From positions 434,001 through 498,000 of the forward strand of contig NZ_FNWQ01000001.1 of assembly GCF_900108365.1 (NCBI RefSeq): 64,000 bases of DNA, written 5' to 3'. Positions within the stretch are counted from its first letter, which is position 1; each line of letters opens with the position of its first letter. Shown piece after piece: positions 24,060 through 32,610 of the stretch. Source of the stretch: Chryseobacterium culicis. GTDB taxonomy: Bacteria > Bacteroidota > Bacteroidia > Flavobacteriales > Weeksellaceae. The notes under the pieces were generated by a model. The model did no database searches, was not told where the DNA came from, and was given only the letters and a program-made list of their open reading frames with translations. The position numbers were made by a program, and so were the translations under genes.

Positions 24060-24965
24060 TTAAAAGCTTACTTTGGCTTTGACTTCTTTTTCAACCTTCA
24101 AATCCACATTCACTTTATTATGAGAATAATTCTTGATAAATTCTGAAGGAGTTTTTCCCGTATATTTTTTAAACATCCTGTTAAAATACGTTACATTGTT
24201 AAAGCCGCACTGATAGCTACATTCTGATATAGATCTGTCCTGAGCCATTAGCAGACATGCTTTATTAATTCTGTAGCGGTTCACAAATTCTGTGAAGGTG
24301 ATCTGGGTTGCTTTTTTAAAGAAATTACAAAAAGCCGGAAGGGTGAGATTGGCCAGTTTTGCCACTTCTTCAATCTCAATTTCCTTGTCATAGTGATGTT
24401 CTACATAAGTAAAGATATTCTCAAGACGGGTTTTATTTTTTGAAATAATGGTATAAGGCATGATTTCCTTGTTCAAGATCTCATAATCTTCACATTTTGA
24501 AAGTTCAAAAAGAATTTCAAGCAGCAGCAGATACCTCTTATAGCCCTCAGACTCCAGCATTAGTCTTAGCTTGGGAAGCATTACTTTTTTTACTTTGTGA
24601 TGAAAATGAATCCCATATTTTGAAAGTTCCAACAGATTTTTAATAGATCGTGCTTCCACTTCCTGCTGGGGAAACTGAAGAATTTCTTCCTTGAACTGAA
24701 GCACAATTTCTTCATGCGGATCAATAGAATTCAGTCCAAATCCTGAGTGAGGAATATTGGATCCGATCAGCACAAGATCTCCATTTGTGTAGTTGCTTTT
24801 ATGATAGCCCACATGGCGTGTTCCGTTCCCCGAAACAACACATACCAGCTCGATTTCCGGATGATAATGGTATTCCCATTTGAATTCTGAAATAGGAGAA
24901 TTGTTATGAATGGTGCGGAATGAACTCTTTTCATTAGGGATTACCCTTTCAAAAGTAACTTTCAT
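24060..24965 (-). CDS. AraC family regulator of the trehalose locus
   Basis: 301 aa. An N-terminal cupin-like sensor domain (about 25-110, with HYHPEIELVCVVSGNGT) precedes the AraC helix-turn-helix pair at about 190-290 (IEIEEVAKLANLTLPAFCNF and ISECSYQCGFNNVTYFNRMF). It is divergent from the MFS/trehalase/TonB genes and 124 bases from them, so it probably controls them, perhaps in response to trehalose. The ligand is inferred from context only. Confidence 0.9.
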   Translation of the reverse strand: MKVTFERVIPNEKSSFRTIHNNSPISEFKWEYHYHPEIELVCVVSGNGTRHVGYHKSNYTNGDLVLIGSNIPHSGFGLNSIDPHEEIVLQFKEEILQFPQQEVEARSIKNLLELSKYGIHFHHKVKKVMLPKLRLMLESEGYKRYLLLLEILFELSKCEDYEILNKEIMPYTIISKNKTRLENIFTYVEHHYDKEIEIEEVAKLANLTLPAFCNFFKKATQITFTEFVNRYRINKACLLMAQDRSISECSYQCGFNNVTYFNRMFKKYTGKTPSEFIKNYSHNKVNVDLKVEKEVKAKVSF

Positions 24966-24975
24966 TTAATTAATC

Positions 24976-25031
24976 ATATTTATTTGCTAAAAATAGTAAT
25001 TATATTAATATAGTTCAAATATTGATTTACT
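24976..25031. promoter_or_regulatory. Possible AraC-binding direct repeats
   Basis: ATATTTATTTGCT (24976-24988) and ATATTGATTTACT (25019-25031) match at 11 of 13 positions and are 43 bases apart, about four helical turns. They lie between the divergent araC-type gene and the MFS gene. A TATCTTAG -7-like box follows, some 20 bases upstream of the MFS ATG. Tentative. Confidence 0.35.
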
Positions 25032-25088
25032 GTGTTAAATTATCGTTAACAGAAATGCTTCTATCTTAGCCGACAAGAAATAACCTGA

Positions 25089-26318
25089 ATGAAAAATCTT
25101 AACATCAAGGCCGTTTTATTTTTAAACTATTTTGTCTTCGCAATTCTTCTGAATTCTGTAGGAACAGTCATTCTGCAGGTACAGCAGAATTTTGGGATTT
25201 CAAAATCCTCGGCCAGTGTTTTGGAAGGCTTCAAAGATCTTCCTATTGCTATCTGCTCTTTCATTCTGGCTTCATTTCTTCCTAAGATAGGAATCAAGAA
25301 ATCTATGCTGACTGCTTTATTACTGGTGAGCTGCATGTGTTTTGTAATGCCGTTTACCAATGATTTCTGGGTATTCAAATTATTATTTGCCACCGTAGGA
25401 GTATCCTTTGCATTGATTAAAATATCGGTTTTTACCTCTATCGGGCTGGTAACGGAAACTGATAAGGAGCATTCAAGTTTTATGGGATTTCTGGAAGGAT
25501 TTTTTATGATTGGAGTATTGGCAGGAAATGTTTTATTCAGTTTATATATAGATGATCATAATCCGAAATCTACAGAATGGCTGAATGTATATTGGGTACT
25601 GGGAGGACTTTCCAGTTTGTCTTTTTTATTCTTATTCTTTTCAAAACTGAACGAGAAGGATGCTAGAAGTGATAAAACCGATCTATTGGGAGACCTGAAA
25701 AATAGCGTTAGCTTATTCAGCTATAAAAAAGTGTTGTGCTTCTTACTGTGTGCTTTCCTTTTTGTTCTTGTAGAGCAGAGTTTCCAGACCTGGACGCCTA
25801 CTTTTTATAAAGAAATTTTAAAAGTGCCCACCTCCATGAGCATCCAGGCAGGGGCCGTTTTGGCAGGAGCTTTTGCTTTGGGAAGATTTTTGTCGGGATT
25901 CTTCTCTAAAAAATTCAGCTGGATTTATGTAGTTTCTTTTTGTGTGGTGGGGTTTGCCATCAGTTTACTGCTGGTTTTACCATTGACCCATCATATTCAT
26001 ATTGATACCAATACAAACTGGATGAATGCGCCTTTGGTGGTCTATTTATTTCCCCTGATGGGAGGTTTACTGGCCCCAATTTATCCGAGCATTAATTCAG
26101 TAATTCTGGCATCTGTTCCCAAATATCTGCACAGTGCAATGTCAGGACTGATTGTTGTCTTCTCAGCAATCGGAGGAACTATAGGTTCTGTCATTACGGG
26201 TTTTGTGTTTCAGGAATTCAGCGGGCAGCAGGCATTTTACCTTTCTCTGATTCCGCTTTCATTACTGATCACTTCCGCAGTTTTCATGAATAAATTAAAA
26301 ATTAATCCTAAAAAATAA
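25089..26318 (+). CDS. MFS transporter, probably trehalose uptake
   Basis: 409 aa with about 12 hydrophobic segments in two halves of six. Features such as FLNYFVFAILLNSVG at the start and the SVPKYLHSAMSGLIVVFSAI segment suit the FucP-like or sugar:cation symporter group of the major facilitator superfamily. The trehalase gene starts 2 bases after its stop and the TonB receptor follows, so the cargo is very likely trehalose; this is inferred from context. It acts at the inner membrane. Confidence 0.87.
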   Translation: MKNLNIKAVLFLNYFVFAILLNSVGTVILQVQQNFGISKSSASVLEGFKDLPIAICSFILASFLPKIGIKKSMLTALLLVSCMCFVMPFTNDFWVFKLLFATVGVSFALIKISVFTSIGLVTETDKEHSSFMGFLEGFFMIGVLAGNVLFSLYIDDHNPKSTEWLNVYWVLGGLSSLSFLFLFFSKLNEKDARSDKTDLLGDLKNSVSLFSYKKVLCFLLCAFLFVLVEQSFQTWTPTFYKEILKVPTSMSIQAGAVLAGAFALGRFLSGFFSKKFSWIYVVSFCVVGFAISLLLVLPLTHHIHIDTNTNWMNAPLVVYLFPLMGGLLAPIYPSINSVILASVPKYLHSAMSGLIVVFSAIGGTIGSVITGFVFQEFSGQQAFYLSLIPLSLLITSAVFMNKLKINPKK

Positions 26319-26320
26319 CA

Positions 26321-27802
26321 ATGAATAATCAGCTTTACATAAACGAAATTCAAAGTCTGTTTGATGAGGTACAGCGATCTGAAATTTTTGAAGATCAGAA
26401 AATGATGACGGATGCAGTTCCCCTGTTTCCAATTGCAAAGATTAATGAAGATTATGAAAAATCAAAAGATACCGAAGGTTTTGACCTTAAGGGTTTTGTG
26501 ATGACACATTTTGATTTTTTAGGAGCAAGAGTTTCGGTCCAGAGAGAAGATCACCTTCCGATAGATGAGCATATTGAAAAATTATGGGATGAACTTACCC
26601 GTACAGCTTACGAAGAGAACGGAACACTTTTGAAGCTGCCCAAGCCGTACATTGTTCCGGGAGGCCGTTTTAATGAGTTCTTCTACTGGGACAGCTATTT
26701 TATTATGCTTGGATTACAGGTTTCGGGAAGAGTGGAAATGATGAAAAACATTATTGAGAACTGTTCCTACCTGATCCAAAATGTAGGATTTGTTCCCAAT
26801 GCCAGCAGAACACATTTTTTAAGCAGATCGCAGCCTCCTTATTTTTCATTAATGCTCGATCTTCTTTTTGAAACAACGCAGGACGAAGGAATTTATACGC
26901 AATATCACGATACCTTGGAAAAAGAATATGCCTTCTGGATGAACGGCCACGAGGAACTTCAAAATGGTTCCGGTGTAAAAAGAGTAGTCAAAACAACAGA
27001 TGGTGATATTCTGAACCGGTATTATGATTCAGAAAACGCACCACGGCCTGAAAGCTATCTGATCGACATTGAAGATCATAAGACCGCTTCAGGAGACGAA
27101 TTTTACAGAAATATAAGAAGCGCCTGTGAATCCGGCTGGGATTTTTCCAGCAGATGGTTTGCAGACGGAGAGAATATACAGACGATAGAAACGCTGAATC
27201 TGGCGCAGGTTGATCTCAACTGCCTTTTGTGGCATTTGGAAATGACTTTAGCAAAATCTTCAGCACTTCAGAATCTGAGTGAAAAAAACAATTATTTTTC
27301 AGAAAGAGCAGCAAGCCGAAGACAGATGATCAATACCTATTTCTGGGATAGAAATACTAACAATTATAAAGATTATCACACTAAAAAAAACACAAACACA
27401 CCGTCTGAACATATTGCTGCTCTTTATCCTTTATTCCTGAAAATTGCAGATCAGAAACAGGCTGAGGCAGTTGCTAAGGCAGTTGCTGAGAAGTTTCTCT
27501 ACCAGGGAGGATTAGTGACTACCACCAAAAATTCAGGGCAGCAGTGGGATCTTCCCAATGCCTGGGCTCCTTATCAGTGGTTAGGTTTTAAAGCAATGAA
27601 AAACTACGGCTTTGATGAGCTGGCAGAGAAAATTAAAAACAACTGGTGTTCCAATGTAGAAAGAGTCTATAGAAACACCGGGAAGCTGATGGAAAAATAC
27701 AATGCATTAGACACAGAAACAATAGCAGGCGGCGGGGAATACCCCAATCAGGATGGATTCGGTTGGACCAATGGAGTGTATTTACAATTACAACATAACT
27801 GA
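26321..27802 (+). CDS. treF: Trehalase, GH37, cytoplasmic
   Basis: Hydrolyses trehalose into two glucose. The protein is 493 aa, glycoside hydrolase family 37. Both family signatures are present: PGGRFNEFFYWDSY (113-126) and QWDLPNAWAP (408-417). By family analogy the catalytic acid is D274 in ESGWDFSSRW and the base is E473 in GGGEYPNQDGFGW. No signal peptide is seen, so it is a cytoplasmic (TreF-like) enzyme that acts after uptake. Start to the preceding gene: 2 bases; to the TonB receptor: 17. Confidence 0.95.
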   Translation: MNNQLYINEIQSLFDEVQRSEIFEDQKMMTDAVPLFPIAKINEDYEKSKDTEGFDLKGFVMTHFDFLGARVSVQREDHLPIDEHIEKLWDELTRTAYEENGTLLKLPKPYIVPGGRFNEFFYWDSYFIMLGLQVSGRVEMMKNIIENCSYLIQNVGFVPNASRTHFLSRSQPPYFSLMLDLLFETTQDEGIYTQYHDTLEKEYAFWMNGHEELQNGSGVKRVVKTTDGDILNRYYDSENAPRPESYLIDIEDHKTASGDEFYRNIRSACESGWDFSSRWFADGENIQTIETLNLAQVDLNCLLWHLEMTLAKSSALQNLSEKNNYFSERAASRRQMINTYFWDRNTNNYKDYHTKKNTNTPSEHIAALYPLFLKIADQKQAEAVAKAVAEKFLYQGGLVTTTKNSGQQWDLPNAWAPYQWLGFKAMKNYGFDELAEKIKNNWCSNVERVYRNTGKLMEKYNALDTETIAGGGEYPNQDGFGWTNGVYLQLQHN

Positions 27803-27819
27803 AACTAACAATAAAAAAT

Positions 27820-30255
27820 ATGGCTATGAAAAAAAAATCGATCTTTTTAATCGCCGCAACAGCTACATTATACTTTAATAATGCTTATGCCCAGGAAACA
27901 CCGAAAGATTCGGCAAAAGTTTCTTCTATAGATCAGATTGTCATTACCGGAAATTCCAGCCCGAAGAAAAAAATAGAATCCAGTACTGCGATTTCCACAT
28001 TTAGTGCGAAAGAAATTCAGAAGCAAAACCCGATCAGTGCGGCTGCTTTATTGCAGAGGGTACCCGGATTTGCTGTGGAAACTTCAGGAGGTGAAGTAGG
28101 GAATAACCTTTTTGCAAGAGGAATTCCTTCTGCCGGTGCTTATGAATTTGTACAGGTGCAGGAAGACGGACTTCCGGTCTTCGAAGATGGGGCACTTCAA
28201 TTTGCTAATGCAGACAACTTTTTCCGTGTGGATAATTCGGTAAGCCGTCTGGAAGCTTTAAGAGGAGGGTCCGGTTCTATTTTTGCAACCAATTCTCCGG
28301 GAGGGCTTATCAACTTTATTACCAGAGAAGGAACCAATGATTTCAGAGGAACCGCAAAACTGGAAACAAGTACCTACGGCCTGATGCGTACAGATCTGAA
28401 CGTTGGCGGTGCACTGGTTCAGGATAAGCTATTCTTCAATATCGGAGGTTTCTACAGAACAGACAGCGGAATCAGAAAGACAGGCTTTAAAGCCAATGAC
28501 GGAGGTCAGATCAGAATGAATCTGAAATATGTCTTTGATAAAGGATATGTAAAAGTGTACTATAAAAAACTAGACGACAGAAATACATTCTTCCTTCCGA
28601 TTCCTTTGACGCAGAATGGAGATGATCTGAAAGGATTCCCAGGTTTTGATCCTAATTACGGAACATACAGCTACAGGGCAATCAGCCAGCTGAATATTCC
28701 ACAAGCAGGAGGCGGGTTTTTCAAAAGAAACCTGGAAGACGGAATTCATCCTAAAGTAGATGTGCTGGGTGCTGAGTTTAAATATGATCTTGGAAACAAT
28801 TTCAGTGTTTTAAACAAAACCAGATATACGAATATCAATATGAATTATACAGGGATTTTCCCTGCCGGAGCACCATACACCGCCGCAGATTTTGCGAAAC
28901 GCAGTGGGATTTCCGGAAGCAATTACCAGTATTCATTGGTAAGCAATGGTGGAGTTGTTAATCCTCAATTCGTACAGGAACTGGGCTTCTGGGCTATTGA
29001 CAAGCAGATGAACAACTTTGTGAACGATTTACAGTTCAACTATAAATTTGACAAAGGAAACGTTACGGCAGGATTCTATAAATCAAACTGGAAGTCGCAT
29101 CAATACTGGAACTGGAGTAATATCCTTGCTACTGCAACAGACAGACCGGAATTGCTGAACCTGGTAGATACTTCTCTCACGCCTTTGGATAATGGATATT
29201 CAAAAACGTATAACGGAGTAACCAACATGACGTTCCTCCAGAGAGATACGCAAACACAGGGAAGTCTGAATGATCTTTATGTAAACTTAGATTATAACAT
29301 TACTGATGCTTTAAGTGTAAACGGAGGTCTTCGTTACAGCCACGATTATTATAAAGGAAATTTTGCCAATACAACCACTGCCAATTTAAATAATTCGGGG
29401 TTAACAACTGATGGAACTCATGGTTTCAACACCACAACTGCCGATGATAATATGAGTGTTTTAGGAAACAAATACACGTATTGGAATTATAATATTGATA
29501 AAGTGTCTTTCACTTTAGCGGCTAATTATAAAATCAACAGAGAAAATGCTGTATATGCCCGTTTTTCTAACGGTTTCAGATCTCCGAATGAAGAAGCATA
29601 CTACAATTATTTCTCCAACCCGACTCCGGACAAACCTCTAAAATCTGTAACAACCAACCAGTTGGAAGTAGGGTACAAATATTATTCGCGTACTTTTGAT
29701 ATCGCAGTAATTCCGTTCTATTCCACATTGAAGAATCTTTCCTTTACAGATATTTTCTCTAATGGAAAATCTGAAAATACTTTTGCCAATACCCAGAACT
29801 ATGGGGTTGAATTTGAAGGGTACGCCCGTTTATTCAACAATATTTTGGAAGTTTCATTCAACGGAACGGTGCAAAGCCCAAAATATAAAAACCTTGAAGC
29901 AGGAAGTCTTCTCGAAGGAAATGTAGTACGAAGAATGCCGAAGTTTTTCTTCAATATTTCACCGGCAGTTAATATCACAAAAGCCTGGAGAGCTTATGCA
30001 AGCATGAATTACTATGGAAAACGTTTCCAGGATGAGATGAATGTGCAGACGTTGCCTTCCTTCACGGAATTTGGTGCAGGTACCTCTTATCAGTTAGGAA
30101 AAATACGCTTTGCAGTTGACGGAACCAATATCTTTAATACCATTGGTATTACAGAAGGAGATCCAAGAGCGGGATCACCCACAGGAGATGGAACCATCAT
30201 GGCAAGACCTATCATGGGAGCTGCTGTAAGAGCATCCATTACTTTAGATTTCTAA
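27820..30255 (+). CDS. TonB-dependent receptor, probably for trehalose
   Basis: 811 aa, outer-membrane beta barrel with plug. A signal peptide runs to about residue 25 (ends NNAYAQ), and a TonB-box-like segment is followed by the plug (about 45-160, RGIPSAGAYEFVQVQEDGLP) and barrel. The C-terminal ends RASITLDF, an aromatic last residue typical for outer-membrane proteins. A start two codons later (MKKKS) is equally possible. There is no SusD partner. The receptor in one operon with an MFS carrier and trehalase suggests uptake of trehalose or a larger trehalose-containing molecule. Confidence 0.92.
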   Translation: MAMKKKSIFLIAATATLYFNNAYAQETPKDSAKVSSIDQIVITGNSSPKKKIESSTAISTFSAKEIQKQNPISAAALLQRVPGFAVETSGGEVGNNLFARGIPSAGAYEFVQVQEDGLPVFEDGALQFANADNFFRVDNSVSRLEALRGGSGSIFATNSPGGLINFITREGTNDFRGTAKLETSTYGLMRTDLNVGGALVQDKLFFNIGGFYRTDSGIRKTGFKANDGGQIRMNLKYVFDKGYVKVYYKKLDDRNTFFLPIPLTQNGDDLKGFPGFDPNYGTYSYRAISQLNIPQAGGGFFKRNLEDGIHPKVDVLGAEFKYDLGNNFSVLNKTRYTNINMNYTGIFPAGAPYTAADFAKRSGISGSNYQYSLVSNGGVVNPQFVQELGFWAIDKQMNNFVNDLQFNYKFDKGNVTAGFYKSNWKSHQYWNWSNILATATDRPELLNLVDTSLTPLDNGYSKTYNGVTNMTFLQRDTQTQGSLNDLYVNLDYNITDALSVNGGLRYSHDYYKGNFANTTTANLNNSGLTTDGTHGFNTTTADDNMSVLGNKYTYWNYNIDKVSFTLAANYKINRENAVYARFSNGFRSPNEEAYYNYFSNPTPDKPLKSVTTNQLEVGYKYYSRTFDIAVIPFYSTLKNLSFTDIFSNGKSENTFANTQNYGVEFEGYARLFNNILEVSFNGTVQSPKYKNLEAGSLLEGNVVRRMPKFFFNISPAVNITKAWRAYASMNYYGKRFQDEMNVQTLPSFTEFGAGTSYQLGKIRFAVDGTNIFNTIGITEGDPRAGSPTGDGTIMARPIMGAAVRASITLDF

Positions 30256-30281
30256 AACAAACTCTATTTCTTCTTAAGAAT

Positions 30282-30309
30282 GAACCCACCGGAATTTTCC
30301 GGTGGGTTC
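30282..30309. terminator. Strong bidirectional terminator
   Basis: GAACCCACCGGAA and its inverse form a 13-bp stem with a TT loop. It lies between the convergent TonB receptor gene and the MBL hydrolase gene. Confidence 0.88.
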
Positions 30310-30315
30310 ATATTT

Positions 30316-30975
30316 TTATTTCAAAAACGGATTATACTGTTTCTCAAATCCAATAGTTGTCGGGTTGCCGTGTCCTGAAAAAACCTTGGTATCATCATCC
30401 AGAGTAAAAAGTTTGGATCTGATGCCCTCAATCAGCTGATCATAATTTCCTTTATAAAGGTCTGTTCTTCCGATGCTGCCTTCAAAAAGCACATCCCCGG
30501 AAATCATGAATTTCTGACGGGCATTATGATAAACCACGCTTCCCGGAGAATGTCCCGGAACATGATAAATTGTAAACTTTTCCCCATCCAAATCCAGTTC
30601 ATCCCCTTCATTGATATATTTTACCTCCACTTTTACAGGATCAATCTGCATTCCGAACCTGATCCCGCTTGCCTGAAGCATATCCAGCACTTCCTGATCT
30701 TCCTGATGCATAGTCACAGGTACTTTGAACGTATCAAAAGCCCACTGAAGCCCGAATACGTGATCAATATGAGCATGTGTCAAAAGGATTTTCTGAATTT
30801 TCAGCCCGTTTTCGGTAATAAAATTACTGATCGCCTCGGTTTCCTGCCCGCTCATATTTCCCGGATCAATTAACCACGCATTTTTATTTTCGTTATAGAT
30901 GATATAAGTATTTTCGCTCGCAAAATTGAATACGAAACCTTGAATCTGAAGCATATCTGAATATTTTTTATTCAA
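30316..30975 (-). CDS. MBL-fold metallo-hydrolase (glyoxalase II-like)
   Basis: 219 aa. The metal-binding motif HAHIDHVFG (THxHxDH type) and later metal ligands in PGHSPGSV, SGDVLF and SGHGNPTT are seen in order, as in glyoxalase II and related hydrolases of the metallo-beta-lactamase fold. It is a single-domain protein without signal peptide. The true start may be the Met seven codons later. The substrate is unknown; it is not a beta-lactamase by context. Confidence 0.88.
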   Translation of the reverse strand: MNKKYSDMLQIQGFVFNFASENTYIIYNENKNAWLIDPGNMSGQETEAISNFITENGLKIQKILLTHAHIDHVFGLQWAFDTFKVPVTMHQEDQEVLDMLQASGIRFGMQIDPVKVEVKYINEGDELDLDGEKFTIYHVPGHSPGSVVYHNARQKFMISGDVLFEGSIGRTDLYKGNYDQLIEGIRSKLFTLDDDTKVFSGHGNPTTIGFEKQYNPFLK

Positions 30976-31024
30976 AAATACGATATTATTAAGAAAATGG
31001 CTATTTTTCGTTATCTTCGTCGTA

Positions 31025-32242
31025 ATGAAAACTTTACGAATACTCTTACTTTTTTTAGGCGGACTGGTTTTTGGACAAAATATCCAAAGTATTCAGCTGT
31101 TCAATCCTCAGACCAATGACGAAACTCCGGTAATCAGAATAGGAGAACAGTTGGTTTTGGGCTTTGATGATCTTACAAACGGCAGTCAGATCTACAGATA
31201 CACATTCAAGCATTACGACAGAAACTGGAATGAAGATAATCTGTTTTTTACAGAATTTGCTACCGGAAGTATGAATGCACTGCTGGATCAGTTTCAGTAT
31301 TCTTTCAACACGCTGCAGGCGTATACCCACTATAAACTGGTTTTCCCGAATGATAAAATCCAGCTGAAGGTTTCAGGGAATTATGAACTGATTGTTTATA
31401 AAGATTCTGCGGATAAGCCGCTCTTCAAAAAAAGGTTTTACCTGGTAGAAGATGTAACTTCCGTGGGACTGAATATTTCAAGATTTGCAGATGCCAAAAA
31501 GCCCAATCTTAACCAAAGGGTAGAAGTGAATGTATCTCCGAAAGGAGGAGATATTTCTTCCAATGTTAATTCCATTACGATGAATGTGATGCAGAATAAC
31601 AATCCGAATATGGTCATTTCTAACCTTAAACCGAGCAGTGTCTTAGGAAATCAGATACTTTTCCAGCAAATGAATCTTACCTTCCCGGGGGATAATGAGT
31701 TTTATTATTTCGATAATAAAAATATGAATATGGCAGCTGATATGGTACGCGCTACGGAAATAAAAGATGAGGTGAACCAGACCTATCTTCATCCGGTGTG
31801 GGCATTCCCTTTAAATTATCAGTATCAGCCGGATGTAAATGGAGCATGGTATTACAGAAGAAATGATTTAGGCAGGGAAAGAGATGCAGAACGAGAAGCC
31901 GATTACTCCTGGGTACATTTCTATCTGGAATCCGATCCTGTAGATAAAGAGATTTATGTGTTGGGAGGGTTTAATAATTTTTTACCAAGCAAAGAAAATC
32001 AGATGCAGTACGATGCAGCTACCAAACAGTATGTTGCTAAAATATTCCTGAAACAAGGTTTTTATAACTATGTTTTGGTGACAAAAGATGAAAACGGGTT
32101 GAACTTTGGAGAAGTGAATGGTAATTTCTGGCAGACGGAAAATCTTTATCAGGCATTTATTTATTATGCGCCTTTCGGAAGAAATTATGATGGATTAATG
32201 GGCTATGGTGAGTTCAGAACACCAATTGCTAATAAAAAATAG
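31025..32242 (+). CDS. T9SS plug-domain protein (DUF5103)
   Basis: 405 aa with a signal peptide (MKTLRILLLFLGGLVFGQ). The sequence layout (IQLFNPQTNDETPVIRIGEQ near the start and the FYLEDP-like GGFNNF region near the end) matches the DUF5103 family, whose members bind the periplasmic side of the SprA translocon and block the idle pore in type IX secretion. It acts at the outer membrane. Its gene is followed by a secreted protease carrying a T9SS signal, which fits the role. Confidence 0.82.
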   Translation: MKTLRILLLFLGGLVFGQNIQSIQLFNPQTNDETPVIRIGEQLVLGFDDLTNGSQIYRYTFKHYDRNWNEDNLFFTEFATGSMNALLDQFQYSFNTLQAYTHYKLVFPNDKIQLKVSGNYELIVYKDSADKPLFKKRFYLVEDVTSVGLNISRFADAKKPNLNQRVEVNVSPKGGDISSNVNSITMNVMQNNNPNMVISNLKPSSVLGNQILFQQMNLTFPGDNEFYYFDNKNMNMAADMVRATEIKDEVNQTYLHPVWAFPLNYQYQPDVNGAWYYRRNDLGRERDAEREADYSWVHFYLESDPVDKEIYVLGGFNNFLPSKENQMQYDAATKQYVAKIFLKQGFYNYVLVTKDENGLNFGEVNGNFWQTENLYQAFIYYAPFGRNYDGLMGYGEFRTPIANKK

Positions 32243-32282
32243 ATCATAATCTGATCGTATTTAAGTAAAAAAATATATAAAT

Positions 32283-32317
32283 AGGACTGTCTCATAGGAT
32301 AGTCCTTATTTTTTTTG
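32283..32317 (+). terminator. Terminator of the plug-protein gene
   Basis: AGGACTGTC (32283-32291) pairs with GATAGTCCT (32298-32306), one G-U pair, followed by TTA and a T run. Strongly placed 40 bases past the stop. Confidence 0.8.
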
Positions 32318-32610
32318 TCAAAATTGAAGATGTTTAATCGTTGAATTTAAGATTTGCATTAATTTTTTTAAATATAATGCACGGCATAGTGAAAAATAAT
32401 AATTCACAAAATTTTGATTTTAATTAAATATTTTAATCTAAAAATTACATTGTAGAAAAATTATATTTAAATAATTTTCTTTGTTTTAAAATCATCATTG
32501 TGTTTTGTTTATTGATTAATAATATCTATTGAATTTTAATCATGATTTATATCATTTTATTGTGAAAAGTTTATAAATTCGTCAGCACAATCAACCAACC
32601 AAATATTATT
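32318..32610. other. AT-rich promoter region of the M4 protease
   Basis: About 290 very AT-rich bases with no coding frame. A TATAAATTCG stretch about 40 bases before the ATG is a weak candidate -7 box, preceded by several TTTG tracts. I could not choose one promoter. Confidence 0.4.
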
